NCBI GenBank assembly: GCA_013824835.1
Contig: PNOM01000010.1
Span: 1 to 52,690 of the forward strand
Length of the DNA stretch: 52,690 nucleotides
DNA from: Syntrophus sp. (in: bacteria)
Lineage (GTDB): Bacteria; Desulfobacterota; Syntrophorhabdia; Syntrophorhabdales; Syntrophorhabdaceae
Direction: 5' to 3'
Made by a program: the position numbers and the translations under genes. Shown piece by piece: positions 17,207 to 26,456 of the stretch (position 1 is its first letter; every line of letters begins with the position of its first letter). The notes under the pieces are model-generated. The model was given only the letters and a program-made list of their open reading frames with translations, did not search any database and had not been told where the DNA came from.

Positions 17207-18240
17207 TTACCCTTAAAGAGATTGCTGAAGCAATAAATGGGCGCCTTCTTGGGGATGGCGCTATTCCCATATCGGGCATATCGAGCATTAAAGAGGCAAA
17301 GAAGGGCGATATTACTTTTATTGCGGACCCTGCATATAAGAAATATCTGGGGGAGTCTCGTGCATCAGCGATTATATTGGGTGATGATTTAGAAGCAGAC
17401 GATCTCAAAGAAGAAAACATAATTTATGTGAAAAACCCGGCACAGGCATATGTGGGAGTCGCACAGCTTTTTATAAAACCCAGAGACATGTTGAAAGGCA
17501 TCCACCCTGCTGCCGTAGTTTCTGAGGGCGTTCATATCGGGGATGGAGTTGTTGTTTCCCCTTATGTATTTGTAGGGAAAGGAACAGTGATAGAGGGGAA
17601 TGTTATTCTCTATCCTTTTGCCTATATTGGAGAGAATGTGCAAATAGGCGAAGACACTACAATATATCCCCACGTAACTGTCTGCGACGGCGCTATAATC
17701 GGCAAAAGGGTTACTATCCATGGAGGCGCTGTTATCGGGAGTGACGGGTTTGGCTATATATGGGATGGAAAAAGTCACATGAAGATACCCCAGCTTGGAA
17801 TCGTCGAGATTGGGGATGATGTGGAAATAGGTGCGAATACTACTATTGACAGGGCTTCTCTTGGAAGAACTGTTATCAGGAGAGGGGTAAAGATTGATAA
17901 TCTCGTGCAGATTGCCCATAATGTTTCGATTGGGGAGAATTCGATTATTGTTTCCCAGGTAGGGATTGCGGGAAGCGCGGTAATTGGCAGAAATGTAGTC
18001 CTTGCAGGACAGGTGGGGGTAAAGGACCACACAACTATTGGTGATAATGTGAAGGCAGGGGGAGGGACGGGCATTACGAAAAACGTTCCCGAAAACAGCT
18101 TAATAATGGGCTACCCTCATTTGCCCCACAGGGAATGGGCAAAGCTTCAGAGCTACCTGAAAAGACTGCCGAAACTGTTTGAGAAGATACGTAAGATTGA
18201 GAGAAAACTTGGACTGGAGGTTGAGAATGGTAGAAATTGA
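17203..18240 (+). CDS. lpxD: LpxD, UDP-3-O-acyl-glucosamine N-acyltransferase
   Basis: LpxD adds the second acyl chain, to the 2-amino group, in lipid A synthesis in the cytoplasm. The 345-residue protein has the N-terminal uridine-binding domain (to about residue 100), a left-handed beta-helix of hexapeptide repeats (about 105-300) and a C-terminal helix. The catalytic histidine is in the QIAHNVSIG segment. The SDGFGY motif is present. The start overlaps the stop of the skp gene (ATGA), so translation is coupled. The end overlaps fabZ by 14 bases. Confidence 0.95.
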   Translation: MITLKEIAEAINGRLLGDGAIPISGISSIKEAKKGDITFIADPAYKKYLGESRASAIILGDDLEADDLKEENIIYVKNPAQAYVGVAQLFIKPRDMLKGIHPAAVVSEGVHIGDGVVVSPYVFVGKGTVIEGNVILYPFAYIGENVQIGEDTTIYPHVTVCDGAIIGKRVTIHGGAVIGSDGFGYIWDGKSHMKIPQLGIVEIGDDVEIGANTTIDRASLGRTVIRRGVKIDNLVQIAHNVSIGENSIIVSQVGIAGSAVIGRNVVLAGQVGVKDHTTIGDNVKAGGGTGITKNVPENSLIMGYPHLPHREWAKLQSYLKRLPKLFEKIRKIERKLGLEVENGRN

Positions 18241-18661
18241 TGAAATCATAAAACTCCTGCCCCACAGCTACCCTTTTCTATTGGTAGATAGAATATTGGA
18301 ATTTGAACACGCAAAAAAGATTGTAGGTATCAAAAACGTGACCTTTAACGAGCCCTTTTTTCAGGGACATTTCCCGGGGAAACCGATTATGCCGGGAGTG
18401 CTTATGGTAGAGGCATTGGCTCAGGCAGGCGGTATACTTGCGTTTAAGAGTTTTCCCGAAAAAACAGGTTCTGTTTTTTTTCTCGGAATCGATAATGCCC
18501 GGTTCCGTAAACCCGTGGTGCCGGGAGACCAGCTGAAGCTTGTAGTGGAAGTAGTAAAATTTAAAAGGGATATATGGATTTTCGAAGGAAAGGCCTATGT
18601 TGATAATGAGATAGTAACTGAGGCCAGAATTATGGCCATGCTTAAGAAGGCGCTGCCATAA
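18227..18661 (+). CDS. fabZ: FabZ, 3-hydroxyacyl-ACP dehydratase
   Basis: FabZ dehydrates 3-hydroxyacyl-ACP in fatty acid elongation and so competes with LpxA and LpxD for the same acyl donors, which explains its place in this operon. The 144-residue hot-dog-fold protein has [13 protein letters not shown] and the active-site segment [25 protein letters not shown], with the histidine and the glutamate both present. The start at 18227 has GGAGG six bases upstream and matches the family length; a start at 18179 would add 16 residues lying inside lpxD. Confidence 0.95.
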   Translation: MVEIDEIIKLLPHSYPFLLVDRILEFEHAKKIVGIKNVTFNEPFFQGHFPGKPIMPGVLMVEALAQAGGILAFKSFPEKTGSVFFLGIDNARFRKPVVPGDQLKLVVEVVKFKRDIWIFEGKAYVDNEIVTEARIMAMLKKALP

Positions 18662-18749
18662 AAAGGGAATGTGATTCGAAGGAATAATAGCTGTATCGGG
18701 CAAAGGTGACGGGACTCAGATCAACGATGCATTGAGGAAGGAGAAGAAA

Positions 18750-19517
18750 TTGATTGACCAGACTGCAATTATTCATAAAAACGCAGAGGTAGATGAGAGC
18801 GCCTATATAGGACCGTACTGTGTAATTGAAGAAAAGGTGCGGATCGGGAAAGGTGTAAGGCTTACCTCCCATGTGATTGTACAGAATGGCACCCAGATTG
18901 GCGAGAACTGTACGATCAGCCCCTTTGCTTCGATTGGCGGTCCGCCCCAGGATTTAACCTACAAAGGCGAAGATACATCGCTTTTTATCGGCAATAATAA
19001 CGCCATAAAGGAATATGTAACCATAAGCCGGGGTACCGTGCACGGCGGCGGCATTACGAGTATCGGCAATAATAACTTTATTATGGCCTATGCCCATATC
19101 GGCCATGATTGTAAACTGGGAAACAATATTATCATGGCAAATGGCGCAACCCTTGCTGGCCATGTGGAGATCGCTGACTATGCCTCTCTTTCCGGTCTAT
19201 GTGCGTTCCATCAATTTTGTAAAGTGGGAAAATATGCTTTTATCAGCGGTCTTACAGGAGTATCCAAGGATGTGCCGCCTTTTGTAACCGCCGCGGGTGA
19301 CAGGGCAAAATTGTACGGGCTGAATGTAGTAGGCTTAGAACGCCGTGGTTTTACCAAGGAGGACATTACACAGCTTAAGAAGGCTTACAGGATAATTTTC
19401 AGGTCTGCGCTACCCTTGAGCACCTCATTGAAGATCGTGCAGGATGAGCTGTCAGGAGACCATGTAAATGAACTTATTGAATTTATCAGGTCATCAAAGA
19501 GGGGCATATGCCGATAA
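18750..19517 (+). CDS. lpxA: LpxA, UDP-GlcNAc acyltransferase
   Basis: LpxA makes the first lipid A intermediate by moving a 3-hydroxyacyl chain from ACP to UDP-N-acetylglucosamine or its 3-amino analogue. The 255-residue protein has the hexapeptide beta-helix, the catalytic histidine in MAYAHIGHDC, the SGLCAFHQF motif and the C-terminal helices starting NVVGLERRGF. The start is a TTG at 18750, six bases after AAGGAG, giving MIDQTAIIH as expected; the TTG at 18732 would overlap the ribosome site. Its end overlaps the Gfo/Idh gene by ten bases. See that gene for the possible amino-sugar substrate. Confidence 0.95.
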   Translation: MIDQTAIIHKNAEVDESAYIGPYCVIEEKVRIGKGVRLTSHVIVQNGTQIGENCTISPFASIGGPPQDLTYKGEDTSLFIGNNNAIKEYVTISRGTVHGGGITSIGNNNFIMAYAHIGHDCKLGNNIIMANGATLAGHVEIADYASLSGLCAFHQFCKVGKYAFISGLTGVSKDVPPFVTAAGDRAKLYGLNVVGLERRGFTKEDITQLKKAYRIIFRSALPLSTSLKIVQDELSGDHVNELIEFIRSSKRGICR

Positions 19518-20434
19518 GAATCGCTTTAGTTGGTGCCGGCCATATGGGTAGAATACACCTTGAAAAGCTTAGCGCCATGGACGGGGTTCAAGTCTCCGGA
19601 GTTATAGATGTTGATGAGGCGCGGGCAAAGGAATTGTCAGGAAAATACCGCGTCCCGGCTTTCAAGGAATATAGTGATGTAATTCCCCTGTCTGACGGGG
19701 TTGTAATTGCAACACCGACTGAGTCGCATTATGAGATTGCCAGGGCCTTTCTGGAGAAAGGTGCCCATGTTTTTATAGAAAAACCGATAACTTCAAATGA
19801 AGGCGAGGCAAGGGAGTTAATAAAGTTGGCAAGGCGCAAGGAACTTGTTTTTCAGGTCGGCCACCTGGAGAGATTTAACCCTGTTTTTGCAAAAGCCGCA
19901 GCTGAGATTCGCAATCCCTTATATATAGAAGCATACAGGGCAAGCCCCTTCACGGGAAGATCCACTGATGTAAGTGTTATTCTTGATGTTATGATTCACG
20001 ACCTCGATCTTATTCTTTCGCTTGTGAAGGTGCAGGTGAAAGAAGTGAAGGCCCATGGTTTTCCTTTTGTGGCAGATAAACTGGACATGGTAAATGCGAG
20101 GATCGAGTTCGAAAACGGTTGTGTCGCAAATATAACAGCCAGCAGGATATGGACTGGAAGGGTGAGGCGAATGGCCGTGTTTGAGGAAGATCGATATTTT
20201 GATCTGGATCTTTTGAGCGGCACGATCATTGTTGCTACGAAGGGCAAGAATGAGAATATGGAGACAGTCGAACATGAGATCTCCAAAGTGGATTCAGTGA
20301 TGCATGAACTTATGGAGTTTGTTGGGTCAATCAGAGGGGAAACAAAGCCAAGCGTCACGGGCGAGGATGGATTGAAAGCCCTTGCCCTTGCCAATTTAAT
20401 CGATCAGCACATTGCAACACGATCATCCACATAA
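19508..20434 (+). CDS. Gfo/Idh/MocA oxidoreductase between lpxA and lpxB (GnnA-like)
   Basis: The 308-residue protein has an N-terminal NAD-binding Rossmann fold (GAGHMGRIH) and the family signature FIEKPIT, followed by the alpha/beta substrate domain with DVMIHDLDLI, where the histidine and aspartates are typical. In Acidithiobacillus GnnA, of the same family and in the same place, oxidises C3 of UDP-GlcNAc so that the aminotransferase GnnB can make UDP-GlcNAc3N, giving amide-linked lipid A. Here no aminotransferase lies in the operon. Overlap with both neighbours (10 and 23 bases) makes a lipid A role likely, but the reaction is inferred. Confidence 0.8.
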   Translation: MPIRIALVGAGHMGRIHLEKLSAMDGVQVSGVIDVDEARAKELSGKYRVPAFKEYSDVIPLSDGVVIATPTESHYEIARAFLEKGAHVFIEKPITSNEGEARELIKLARRKELVFQVGHLERFNPVFAKAAAEIRNPLYIEAYRASPFTGRSTDVSVILDVMIHDLDLILSLVKVQVKEVKAHGFPFVADKLDMVNARIEFENGCVANITASRIWTGRVRRMAVFEEDRYFDLDLLSGTIIVATKGKNENMETVEHEISKVDSVMHELMEFVGSIRGETKPSVTGEDGLKALALANLIDQHIATRSST

Positions 20435-21587
20435 GGGTTTCAATAAAAAGATTGTTCTGGTGACCGGCGAGCTTTCCGGTGAGATGCATGCCCTTCATCT
20501 TGTGAATGCAATCAAGGAATCAATGGACGTTGAATTCAGCGGCATAGGGAGCACAGGACTTGAGGGGGCAGGGGTCAGGATAATCTACAATTACGGGAAT
20601 ATATCACTTACTGGACTAAGCGAGATATTTGTGAAGCTGAAATACATACGGGAGGCTTACTATACCCTGAAAGCACATATAGAAACCGAGAAGCCATCCC
20701 TGATTATACTGGTCGATTTCCCCGGTTTTAATATGAGGGTTGCACGGCTTGCAAAGAAACTTCATATACCGGTTATATACTTTATTCCCCCCCAGATATG
20801 GGCTTGGAGGGAATCGCGTATTAAAAAGATACAGAAATATGTAGACAAGGTTATATCAATTCTTCCTTTTGAAAAGGATTTCTACGATAGATCCGGCGTG
20901 GACGCTGTATATGTGGGCCATCCTTTTATAAACACAGTGAAGCCGCAGCATGACAGGGCGGCTTTTTTTAAAAAGTATGGGGTGAGGGAAGGCTCTCCGG
21001 TTGTAACAATTATGCCGGGAAGCAGGGAAAATGAGGTCATAAAGCATATGCCTTTGATGCTGAAGATTATAGATGCAATGAAAAGGCAATTAAAAGACAT
21101 GACCGTTCTCCTGCCCCTTGCAGATAGTATTAACGAGGAATGTATTGAGAAGTATCGTAAGGAAGGTGATGGTATTGTGCCCCTGAAAGGGTTTTCTCAT
21201 GATGCTCTTGCATATTCCGATATTGCCATAGCGGCATCGGGCAGTGCTACCCTGGAAGCTGCTATACTCAGAACACCTGCAATAGTAGTCTATAAGATAT
21301 CCTGGTTATCCTATTGTATTGCAAAGGCCCTGGTAAAAGTGAAATATATAAGCCTCCCTAACATTATTATAGGAAAGGAAATCTTTCCGGAGTTTGTTCA
21401 GCACATCAATTGTGATAGTATTGCGGAAAAGGCGGTCTATATGTTAAAAGATGGTAGAATAGAGATAGAAAGAGAGCTGGACGAAATGAAGATAAAATTA
21501 GGCGCATACGATTCCTATCAGTTGGCAAAAGAGGCGGTTATACAACTATTAGAGTGTAAATATGGCCCTATATCTAAGACTGCTTAA
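20412..21587 (+). CDS. lpxB: LpxB, lipid A disaccharide synthase
   Basis: LpxB joins UDP-2,3-diacylglucosamine to lipid X. The 391-residue GT-B protein carries GELSGEMHALHL (family GEASGDLHG), VDFPGFNMRVA, YFIPPQIWAWRESRIKKI, LPFEKDFY, VGHPF, MPGSRENEV and ASGSATLEAAI, all in order. The start is not certain: the TTG at 20412 lies inside the previous gene and has no good ribosome site, while homologues begin just before KKIVLVTGE, where no normal start codon is present. Its end overlaps msbA by 26 bases. Confidence 0.92.
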   Translation: MQHDHPHKGFNKKIVLVTGELSGEMHALHLVNAIKESMDVEFSGIGSTGLEGAGVRIIYNYGNISLTGLSEIFVKLKYIREAYYTLKAHIETEKPSLIILVDFPGFNMRVARLAKKLHIPVIYFIPPQIWAWRESRIKKIQKYVDKVISILPFEKDFYDRSGVDAVYVGHPFINTVKPQHDRAAFFKKYGVREGSPVVTIMPGSRENEVIKHMPLMLKIIDAMKRQLKDMTVLLPLADSINEECIEKYRKEGDGIVPLKGFSHDALAYSDIAIAASGSATLEAAILRTPAIVVYKISWLSYCIAKALVKVKYISLPNIIIGKEIFPEFVQHINCDSIAEKAVYMLKDGRIEIERELDEMKIKLGAYDSYQLAKEAVIQLLECKYGPISKTA

Positions 21588-23325
21588 GTTCCTCAAGCCT
21601 TACTGGATAAAACTTGTTTTTGCCATGATTTTCATGTCTTTTGTCGGTGGAACAAATGCTTTGACCGCCTTTGCCGTCAAGCCTGTCCTCGACAATATAT
21701 TTTATGAGAAGAATTTAGAGATGCTCTATATTATTCCCTTTGGTGTGATTCTCCTCTATCTTGCAAAAGGAACCTTTACATATCTTCAGGCCTATCTGAT
21801 GGGGTTTGTAGGGCAAAGGGTGATAACCGATATCAGGGGTCTTGTGTTTGACCGCTTACAGAGACAACCCCTATCTTTCTTTGATAAAACACCTACGGGG
21901 ACCAATATTTCACGGATCATGAATGATGTAAACCTTGTCCAGAGCAGCGTTTCAGAAGCCTTCACTGCGGTCCTCATGGATGTATTTACTATTATCGGAC
22001 TTATTTTTGTGGCTTTTTACAGGGACTGGAAGCTTGCCACCATTGCCTTTATTGTCCTGCCCTTTGCAATATACCCTATTGTATCATTCGGGAGGAAACT
22101 GAGGAAGATTAGTACGAATACTCAGAAGTCGATTGCACGGCTTACCAATTTTCTCCATGAGACCATCACAGGTCAGAGGATCGTCAAAGCCTTTACCATG
22201 GAGGAATATGAAAATAAGCGATTTGAGGTTGAAAACGATCAGCTTTTCCGAATTAATATGAAGCGGCATAAGGTAAGGGCCTTATCCCATCCGGTAATGG
22301 AATTCCTCGGTGGTGTTGCTATGGCAGCCGTTATCTGGTATGGGGGAAAAGAGGTAATTTCAGGAAACTCAACGCCCGGAACCTTTTTCTCCTTTACCGC
22401 AGCCCTTCTCATGCTCTATGAACCGATAAAAAAACTTAACAGGGAGAATCATAATATACAGCAGGGGCTTGCGGCAAGCCAGAGGGTATTTGAGATTGTC
22501 GACAGGGAGCCTGAAATACTGGAAAGAGAAAACGCATCCACCCTTGAAAGGGTTCAGGGTGTTATTGAATTTAAGCAGGTCTACTTCAGGTATGATGAAA
22601 AGATGATTCTCAAGGATATGAACCTGAAAATCAGTAAAAATGAAGTCCTTGCCGTTGTGGGCAAGAGCGGTGCGGGAAAGACAACTTTTGCAAACCTGAT
22701 ACCAAGGTTTTACGATGCCACTGAAGGTGCTATTGAGGTGGATGGTCTTAATATCAGGGACGTAACCCTGAAATCCCTTCGCGGTAATGTCGCCCTGGTG
22801 ACTCAGGATGTTATACTTTTTAATGATTCAATAAAGAATAATATTGTCTACGGCGGATCTTACGATGAAGAGAGGGTAAAAGAGGCGGCTCGAATGGCCT
22901 TTGCCCATGATTTCATCCTAAAGCAGCCCAAGGGATATGACACTATTGTAGGAGAAAAAGGGATACGTCTTTCCGGAGGGCAGAAACAAAGAATAGCAAT
23001 AGCAAGGGCTTTGTATAAAAATGCCCCAATCCTTATTCTTGATGAAGCAACAAGCGCCCTTGATACCGCATCTGAGATGGAGGTTCAAAAGGCTTTGGAG
23101 AATCTCATGAAAGGTAGAACGACAATTATTATTGCCCATCGCCTTTCCACGATTATGAATGCTGATCGGATTATCGTGCTTGACGGCGGCACAGTAGTGC
23201 AGCAGGGCCACCATAATGACCTGATAGTGAGCGAAGGCCCTTATAAAAGACTCTATGAAATACAATTCAGGGATACTCCCCAAAAGAAAGTGATAAAAAT
23301 GGGTAAAAGGATCAGTAATGCTTAA
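21562..23325 (+). CDS. msbA: MsbA-type lipid A flippase (ABC transporter)
   Basis: This half-transporter flips lipid A-core across the inner membrane. The 587-residue protein has six membrane segments within residues 1-320 and an ATPase domain from about 340: Walker A GKSGAGKTT, Q-loop VTQDVILFND, signature LSGGQKQR, Walker B ILILDEATSALD and H-loop IAHRLST. Length equals E. coli MsbA. It overlaps lpxB at its start and the acyltransferase gene at its end, so all should be made together. Confidence 0.93.
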   Translation: MALYLRLLKFLKPYWIKLVFAMIFMSFVGGTNALTAFAVKPVLDNIFYEKNLEMLYIIPFGVILLYLAKGTFTYLQAYLMGFVGQRVITDIRGLVFDRLQRQPLSFFDKTPTGTNISRIMNDVNLVQSSVSEAFTAVLMDVFTIIGLIFVAFYRDWKLATIAFIVLPFAIYPIVSFGRKLRKISTNTQKSIARLTNFLHETITGQRIVKAFTMEEYENKRFEVENDQLFRINMKRHKVRALSHPVMEFLGGVAMAAVIWYGGKEVISGNSTPGTFFSFTAALLMLYEPIKKLNRENHNIQQGLAASQRVFEIVDREPEILERENASTLERVQGVIEFKQVYFRYDEKMILKDMNLKISKNEVLAVVGKSGAGKTTFANLIPRFYDATEGAIEVDGLNIRDVTLKSLRGNVALVTQDVILFNDSIKNNIVYGGSYDEERVKEAARMAFAHDFILKQPKGYDTIVGEKGIRLSGGQKQRIAIARALYKNAPILILDEATSALDTASEMEVQKALENLMKGRTTIIIAHRLSTIMNADRIIVLDGGTVVQQGHHNDLIVSEGPYKRLYEIQFRDTPQKKVIKMGKRISNA

Positions 23326-23985
23326 GAAACTTAAATATTTGGTCATGCTCAATCTGTTGCCGCCTCTTATATATCTTTTCCTCCTTTTATTGAAAATGAC
23401 TTCCAGGGTTGAACATATCTACAGCCCGCATTTTCAGGGCATGTGGGATAGGGGAGAGAACCTCATTGTCTGTTTCTGGCATGGAAGACTTTTGATGATG
23501 CCCTTTGGAAACAGGAGAGGCAAGGGGAAGGTCCTTATAAGCAGGCACAGGGATGGTGAGTTTATTGCCAGGGTTATGGGATATTTTCAACTTGGGGCAA
23601 TCAGAGGTTCTTATAGAAAGGAAGGGAGTGTTTCTTCTCTCCGGGAGATTATTACAGATTTGAGAAACGGATATGATGTTGCAATAACGCCTGACGGGCC
23701 CAAAGGGCCACGATACAAGGTAAAGAAGGGTATTGTAGAACTTGCAAAACTTACAGGAAAAGCGATAGTCCCTGTGAGCTACAGTGCCGGTAAAAAAAAA
23801 CTTTTCATTCCTGGGACAGCTTCATTGCTCCCTACCCATTTTCAAGGATATTGTTTCTCTGGGGCGATCCCATCTATGTGAGCAAAGAGACTACTGCTGA
23901 AGGCCTTGAGGTAAAGAGGGTTGAACTTGAGAATGCTCTCATCAGTCTGACTGAAAAAGCAGATGAAATGGTATGTGGAAAATAA
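23318..23985 (+). CDS. DUF374/LPLAT acyltransferase, frameshifted at a nine-adenine run
   Basis: The first frame reads through LPLAT motifs: CFWHGRLLMMP, SRHRDGEFIA and TPDGPKGPRYKVKKG, as in DUF374 acyltransferases of the lysophospholipid acyltransferase superfamily. After SAGKKK the frame becomes unlike the family and stops at 23881. One base later in phase, from the run of nine A at 23792-23800, the frame continues with FHSWDSFIAPYPFSRILFLWGDPIYVS and ends at 23985, overlapping the waaA start. With ten A the gene would encode 222 residues, the normal size. The change may be a sequencing error, a true mutation or slippage on the A-run. The role is probably acylation or lipid trafficking tied to lipid A. 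Confidence 0.8.
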
Positions 23986-25220
23986 TATATAACCTCCTTC
24001 TTCACCTCCTTATTCCCTTCTTTGTCCTCTTTTCTTTAACCAGACAGAAGATAAGGAAAACCCTTAGAGAAAGATTTTTCCCATCTCCTCTTAAAGGTAG
24101 CGCGGATGATGTTTTCTGGATACACGCGGCCTCCATAGGCGAGGCGGTTATCGCGGAGAATGTGGTAAGTTATATGAAGGGTTTGAAAGGTGTGAACAGA
24201 TTTCTAATTACGACGAATACATATTATACAAGAGACTTGCTCCGCAGAAAATTCGGAGACCGCATGCCGGTATATTCATTGCCTTTTGACATACCTTTTT
24301 CAATAAAACGTTTTGCCGGAAAGTCGAAGTTTAAGGCACTCCTCATTATAGAGACTGAAATATGGCCGAATTTAATCTGGTTTGCAAAAAAGAAGGGAAT
24401 TCCTGTTATTATCATAAATGGAAGAATATCAGACAGTACCCTGAAACGATACATGCAGTTTGCTTTTTTCATGAAACATGTCTTCTCCGGGGTTGATCTT
24501 GTTCTTGCACAATCCGAAGAGCACAGAGAAAGGTTTGCCTTAATAGGCATGGACCCACGAAGAATAATAAATACCGGCAACCTTAAGTACTACAGGCCGA
24601 TGCAAGAAGGAGAAGAAGATGAGCCTAAGGGTAAAATTGTTACCTTTGGAAGCATTAAGGAGAAAGAGGTTCCAATAATTATTCCTGTTATAAAAAGATT
24701 GAAACAGGTATTTTCTGATTACCTTTTTTTTATTGCCCCAAGGGAGCTCCATCTTATTTCTTTTCTCGAAGAGCAATTCATTGAATATTTTGATGTCATG
24801 AGGTACTCGGTATATAAAGGGCTCCCTGATGCAAAACCAGCGATTATTATTGTTGATACTGTCGGAGATCTCATCAATATATACAAGAAGAGCACAATTG
24901 CCTTTGTGGGCGGAAGTCTTGCCCCTTATGGTGGGCAGAACATGCTGGAACCGTTATTTTTTGGAACCCCTGTAATCTTCGGACCTTATGTGGATACATT
25001 CAAGGGGATAGCGGAAGAGGTTGTCCAATCCGGGGCTGGAATTCAGGTGGCAACTGGAGAAGAACTCTTTGACCGCATGAGAGGTATTATATTAGATGAA
25101 ACATTAAGACAACATATGGGTAGAGAAGGAATTGGTGTTGTCGTAAAGCAGAGACGGGCCATGGAACAGACGGTCAATGCAGTTATGGAGGCGACGTGGA
25201 AGAATTTTCAAAACTCGTAG
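23973..25220 (+). CDS. waaA: WaaA/KdtA, Kdo transferase
   Basis: WaaA adds Kdo to lipid IVA on the cytoplasmic face of the inner membrane. The 415-residue GT-B protein begins with a membrane anchor (residues 1-25) and shows WIHAASIGEA, the ETEIWPNLIW motif, a VLAQSEEHRERF segment, and the nucleotide-binding TVGDLINIYKKSTIAFVGGSLAPYGGQNMLEP motif. The start lies inside the last codons of the restored acyltransferase frame. No lpxK or kdsA/kdsB gene is present in the window. Confidence 0.93.
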   Translation: MWKIIYNLLLHLLIPFFVLFSLTRQKIRKTLRERFFPSPLKGSADDVFWIHAASIGEAVIAENVVSYMKGLKGVNRFLITTNTYYTRDLLRRKFGDRMPVYSLPFDIPFSIKRFAGKSKFKALLIIETEIWPNLIWFAKKKGIPVIIINGRISDSTLKRYMQFAFFMKHVFSGVDLVLAQSEEHRERFALIGMDPRRIINTGNLKYYRPMQEGEEDEPKGKIVTFGSIKEKEVPIIIPVIKRLKQVFSDYLFFIAPRELHLISFLEEQFIEYFDVMRYSVYKGLPDAKPAIIIVDTVGDLINIYKKSTIAFVGGSLAPYGGQNMLEPLFFGTPVIFGPYVDTFKGIAEEVVQSGAGIQVATGEELFDRMRGIILDETLRQHMGREGIGVVVKQRRAMEQTVNAVMEATWKNFQNS

Positions 25221-25942
25221 GACTTCTGGAATCCCTAAGGGGGGATAAGGGGTGTCCATGGGATAAAAGACAGACCGTAAAGGAATTCAAAACCTATCTT
25301 TTGGAAGAGGTTTACGAAATAATTGATGCCATAGAAAAGGATGATTATAAGGCCCTGCAGGAAGAGCTTGGGGACCTTCTCTTCCATATCGTCTTCATAG
25401 CGCAGATATGCATGGAAACTGGCAGGTTCACCATCCGGGATGTGATTAGCGCCACCCATGAAAAGATGTATAACAGGCATCCCCATGTATTCAAGGACGG
25501 TCTTTCAGATTCTTTGATTGAAAAAAGATGGGAGGAGATTAAAAGAGAGGAGAAGGCGGATTACTCCCCCTTAGATGATATTCCAAAGGGTATGCCTGCA
25601 TTATCGCGGGCATACTTGATTTCAAAGAGAGCATCAAAAACTGGATTCGACTGGGCAAGGATAGAAGATGTCTATGAAAAGATGTATGAAGAAATTGAAG
25701 AAATGAAAAATGCAGGGGACTCGGGTGCTCAAAGGGAAGAAATAGGCGATATGCTCTTTACCATGGTGAATATTGCACGGTTCAAGGGCATTGATCCGGA
25801 GGATGCGTTGAGGTATGCCTGTGACAAATTTATCAGAAGATTCAGCTATATTGGGAAAAGGACAAACTTGGAAGGTGCGTCCTTAAGGACTATGGATGAC
25901 CTCTGGAACGAGGCAAAAAGTATAGAAAAAAAGGGGGCATGA
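25196..25942 (+). CDS. mazG: MazG nucleoside triphosphate pyrophosphohydrolase
   Basis: MazG cleaves NTPs to NMPs and pyrophosphate, removing abnormal nucleotides. The 248-residue protein has two MazG domains. The first carries the metal motif LLEEVYEIIDAIEKDDYKALQEELGDLL; the second carries EEIEEMKNAG and REEIGDMLF. The segment PWDKRQT near residue 22 is typical. It overlaps waaA by 25 bases and closes the operon. The link with lipid A genes is probably operon convenience only. The stop codon lies in the loop of a strong terminator hairpin. Confidence 0.92.
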   Translation: MEEFSKLVGLLESLRGDKGCPWDKRQTVKEFKTYLLEEVYEIIDAIEKDDYKALQEELGDLLFHIVFIAQICMETGRFTIRDVISATHEKMYNRHPHVFKDGLSDSLIEKRWEEIKREEKADYSPLDDIPKGMPALSRAYLISKRASKTGFDWARIEDVYEKMYEEIEEMKNAGDSGAQREEIGDMLFTMVNIARFKGIDPEDALRYACDKFIRRFSYIGKRTNLEGASLRTMDDLWNEAKSIEKKGA

Positions 25943-25954
25943 TCCCCTTTTTTT
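25926..25954. terminator. Symmetric bidirectional terminator between mazG and the cold-shock gene
   Basis: Seven A and four G (25926-25936) pair perfectly with four C and seven T (25944-25954) around a seven-base loop that includes the mazG stop codon. The stem ends in a U-run on both strands, so it can end transcription of mazG and of the convergent csp gene. Each gene's last codons are part of the hairpin. Confidence 0.85.
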
Positions 25955-26156
25955 ACTCTGCTTTTACAACGTCTGCCGCCTGTGGGCCTTTTGGGCCTTT
26001 TACGATTTCAAACTCGACTCTTTCTCCGGTTTTTAGTGTTTTAAAACCATTCTGTTTAATTGCTGAAAAGTGCACAAAAACATCTTCCCCGTTATCCTGC
26101 TCAATAAAACCATACCCCTTGGAATCGTTAAACCATTTAACCTTACCTACTGGCAT
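25953..26156 (-). CDS. Cold-shock protein, CspA family
   Basis: The 67-residue OB-fold protein has the RNA-binding motifs KGYGFI (RNP1) and VFVHFS (RNP2) and the family start [11 protein letters not shown], with a C-terminal KGPQAADV. It should bind single-stranded RNA or DNA and act as an RNA chaperone. AAAGGAG precedes the ATG. The message has a leader of about 45 bases, which is short for a cold-induced csp, so constitutive expression is more likely. It converges with mazG on the shared terminator. Confidence 0.95.
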   Translation of the reverse strand: MPVGKVKWFNDSKGYGFIEQDNGEDVFVHFSAIKQNGFKTLKTGERVEFEIVKGPKGPQAADVVKAE

Positions 26157-26207
26157 ACAGCTAAACTCCTTTCTTAGTGTTTATTAAACAAATGTACTAT
26201 AAAAGTT

Positions 26208-26237
26208 ATCATATTCTCATAATAAAACAGGTGTCAA
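26208..26237 (-). promoter_or_regulatory. Sigma-70 promoter for the cold-shock gene
   Basis: On the minus strand TTGACA (complement of 26232-26237) and TATGAT (complement of 26208-26213) are 18 bases apart. The -35 is perfect and the -10 matches five of six. The start site would be near 26201, about 45 bases before the csp start codon. The gene-free stretch 26157-26456 holds this promoter and the one at 26362. Confidence 0.75.
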
Positions 26238-26361
26238 GAAAAATATTGACAAATAGAATATTATTTCCGATATTTTACGGGTCATAAAAATATTCTATCT
26301 CATGCAAGATTATCGCGTCAATATTGCCTCTGTGTTTATTTTATATATCGTAAATTAATGT

Positions 26362-26390
26362 TTGAATAGGGAATGATTCCAACGTATAAT
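26362..26390 (+). promoter_or_regulatory. Sigma-70 promoter for the cobA-hemD fusion
   Basis: TTGAAT (26362-26367) and TATAAT (26385-26390) are separated by 17 bases. The -10 is a perfect consensus. A start near 26397 would leave a 60-base leader before the fusion gene. A TTGACA at 26246 lies further upstream but has only a poor -10. Confidence 0.75.
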
Positions 26391-26456
26391 GTGACTGTAT
26401 TATGAACTCATTGCGGTGCAGACCATTAAAATTGCATATGGTGGGAATAGACGGTT

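Noticed and set aside
17389..18074. Long minus-strand frames opposite lpxD
   Set aside because: They are antisense shadows of the hexapeptide-repeat coding sequence, with no ribosome site or domain.
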